Origin: JALYUA01 sp038229875
Lineage (GTDB): Bacteria; Acidobacteriota; Thermoanaerobaculia; UBA5066; Gp7-AA6
Direction of reading: 5' to 3'
Assembly: GCA_038229875.1 (NCBI GenBank)
Contig: JBBROA010000080.1
Span: 1-19,738 of the forward strand
Length of the DNA: 19,738 bases
Under the pieces are notes generated by a model. It did not search any database. It was not told the origin of the DNA and saw nothing but the letters and a program-made list of their open reading frames with translations. Of this stretch, positions 19,417 to 19,738 are shown one piece after another; within the stretch, counting starts at the first letter, position 1, and each line of letters begins with the position of its first letter. Both the position numbers and the translations under genes were made by a program.

Positions 19417-19738
19417 TTATTTCCCGCTGGCCGCCTTGATCCAGTCGTCGGCCTGAACCCGCGCGACCAGAACGAGATCGCCTGAGCCGTCGGGCTTGAA
19501 TACGGAGGCCTCCCCGTCTTTGACCTCGAACCAGCTCTCTCCGAATGCGTCGCGGATGTTCGGCTTGTGCGTGACGATCAAAGTGTTCGTGCCCGCTTCC
19601 GGCATCGCGCTCGCCATCCTTTTCAGTGCCTTCCCGCGACGCTCGTTTTCCTCGGTGGTGACGACCAGGCCACCCTCGGTCACATCCAGCGTGGACGTCA
19701 CGTTCTTGCCGCTCACGAGCTTCCCGGTTTCTACCGCT
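19417..19738 (-). CDS. Histidine phosphatase family protein, C-terminal part
   Basis: The minus-strand frame is open to the window edge, so the N-terminus with the RHG catalytic motif lies outside. About 106 residues are visible. GTNTLIVTHKPNIRDAFG carries the second catalytic His of the phosphoglycerate-mutase-like fold, preceded by the helix ENERRGKALKRMASAMPEAG and followed by WFEVKDGEASVFKPDGSGDL and VARVQADDWIKAASGK. The order and spacing fit small bacterial histidine phosphatases of the SixA/Ais type. The GTG at 19716 is internal, not a true start, since the upstream codons (VETGKL) continue in frame. Substrate unknown; a signal peptide cannot be assessed. Confidence 0.82.
   Translation of the reverse strand, partial: AVETGKLVSGKNVTSTLDVTEGGLVVTTEENERRGKALKRMASAMPEAGTNTLIVTHKPNIRDAFGESWFEVKDGEASVFKPDGSGDLVLVARVQADDWIKAASGK

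Overview
The window is about 19.7 kb of high-GC bacterial DNA carrying genes on both strands. There is no rRNA, complete tRNA, plasmid origin, prophage or CRISPR array. Gene content (Tat-type secreted amidase, large multi-receiver histidine kinase, Ku, TonB-dependent receptor, Crp/Fnr regulator with a SCECY motif, many small secreted or glycine-zipper proteins) fits a free-living environmental didermal bacterium. Acidobacteriota or a neighbouring phylum is my best guess, but this is inference; no marker gene here fixes the phylum.

Left part (1-4400): the 3' end of a low-affinity iron permease; a broken small Gln/Gly-rich gene; Ku for non-homologous end joining, preceded by two inverted repeats; a translationally coupled HAD phosphatase and glyoxalase-fold pair; a YqjD/ElaB-like membrane-anchored protein; and two paralogous genes sharing a domain with YWREN and YRYGWE motifs, the first of which has a clear intrinsic terminator. 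DNA-end repair plus small membrane and hydrophilic proteins suggests a stress-related neighbourhood (inference).

Signalling block (4550-7600): a decayed receiver-domain fragment, then a hybrid histidine kinase with the order REC-GAF-HisKA-HATPase-REC-REC. Its first receiver begins upstream of any ATG, GTG or TTG codon.

Middle part (7600-12300): a Tat-type secreted amidase flanked by arrays of 7-bp repeats; a small secreted protein; a methyltransferase; a 104-aa unknown whose ribosome binding site lies inside a 16-bp palindrome; and a small secreted Thr/Lys/Ser-rich protein with a strong terminator. Heptad arrays of different unit sequence but equal 7-bp period occur in three intergenic stretches and are the most unusual structural feature.

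Regulatory and transport block (12300-18120): two single-domain receivers in tandem, one degenerate; a fragment of a second Crp/Fnr regulator abutting an intact Crp/Fnr gene with a palindrome at its putative promoter; a small zinc-ribbon protein; and a two-gene unit in which a sigma-70 region-4-like protein precedes a TonB-dependent receptor. A secreted protein lies upstream of that unit.

Right end (18200-19738): a conserved-looking gene split by a +1 frameshift in a run of four C, an AT-richer scar with a tRNA-3'-end-like sequence and an IS3-type transposase remnant, and the C-terminal part of a histidine phosphatase that runs off the window. Several genes carry single lesions (359-553, 5001-5079, 18397-18400), so assembly errors must be separated from real decay.
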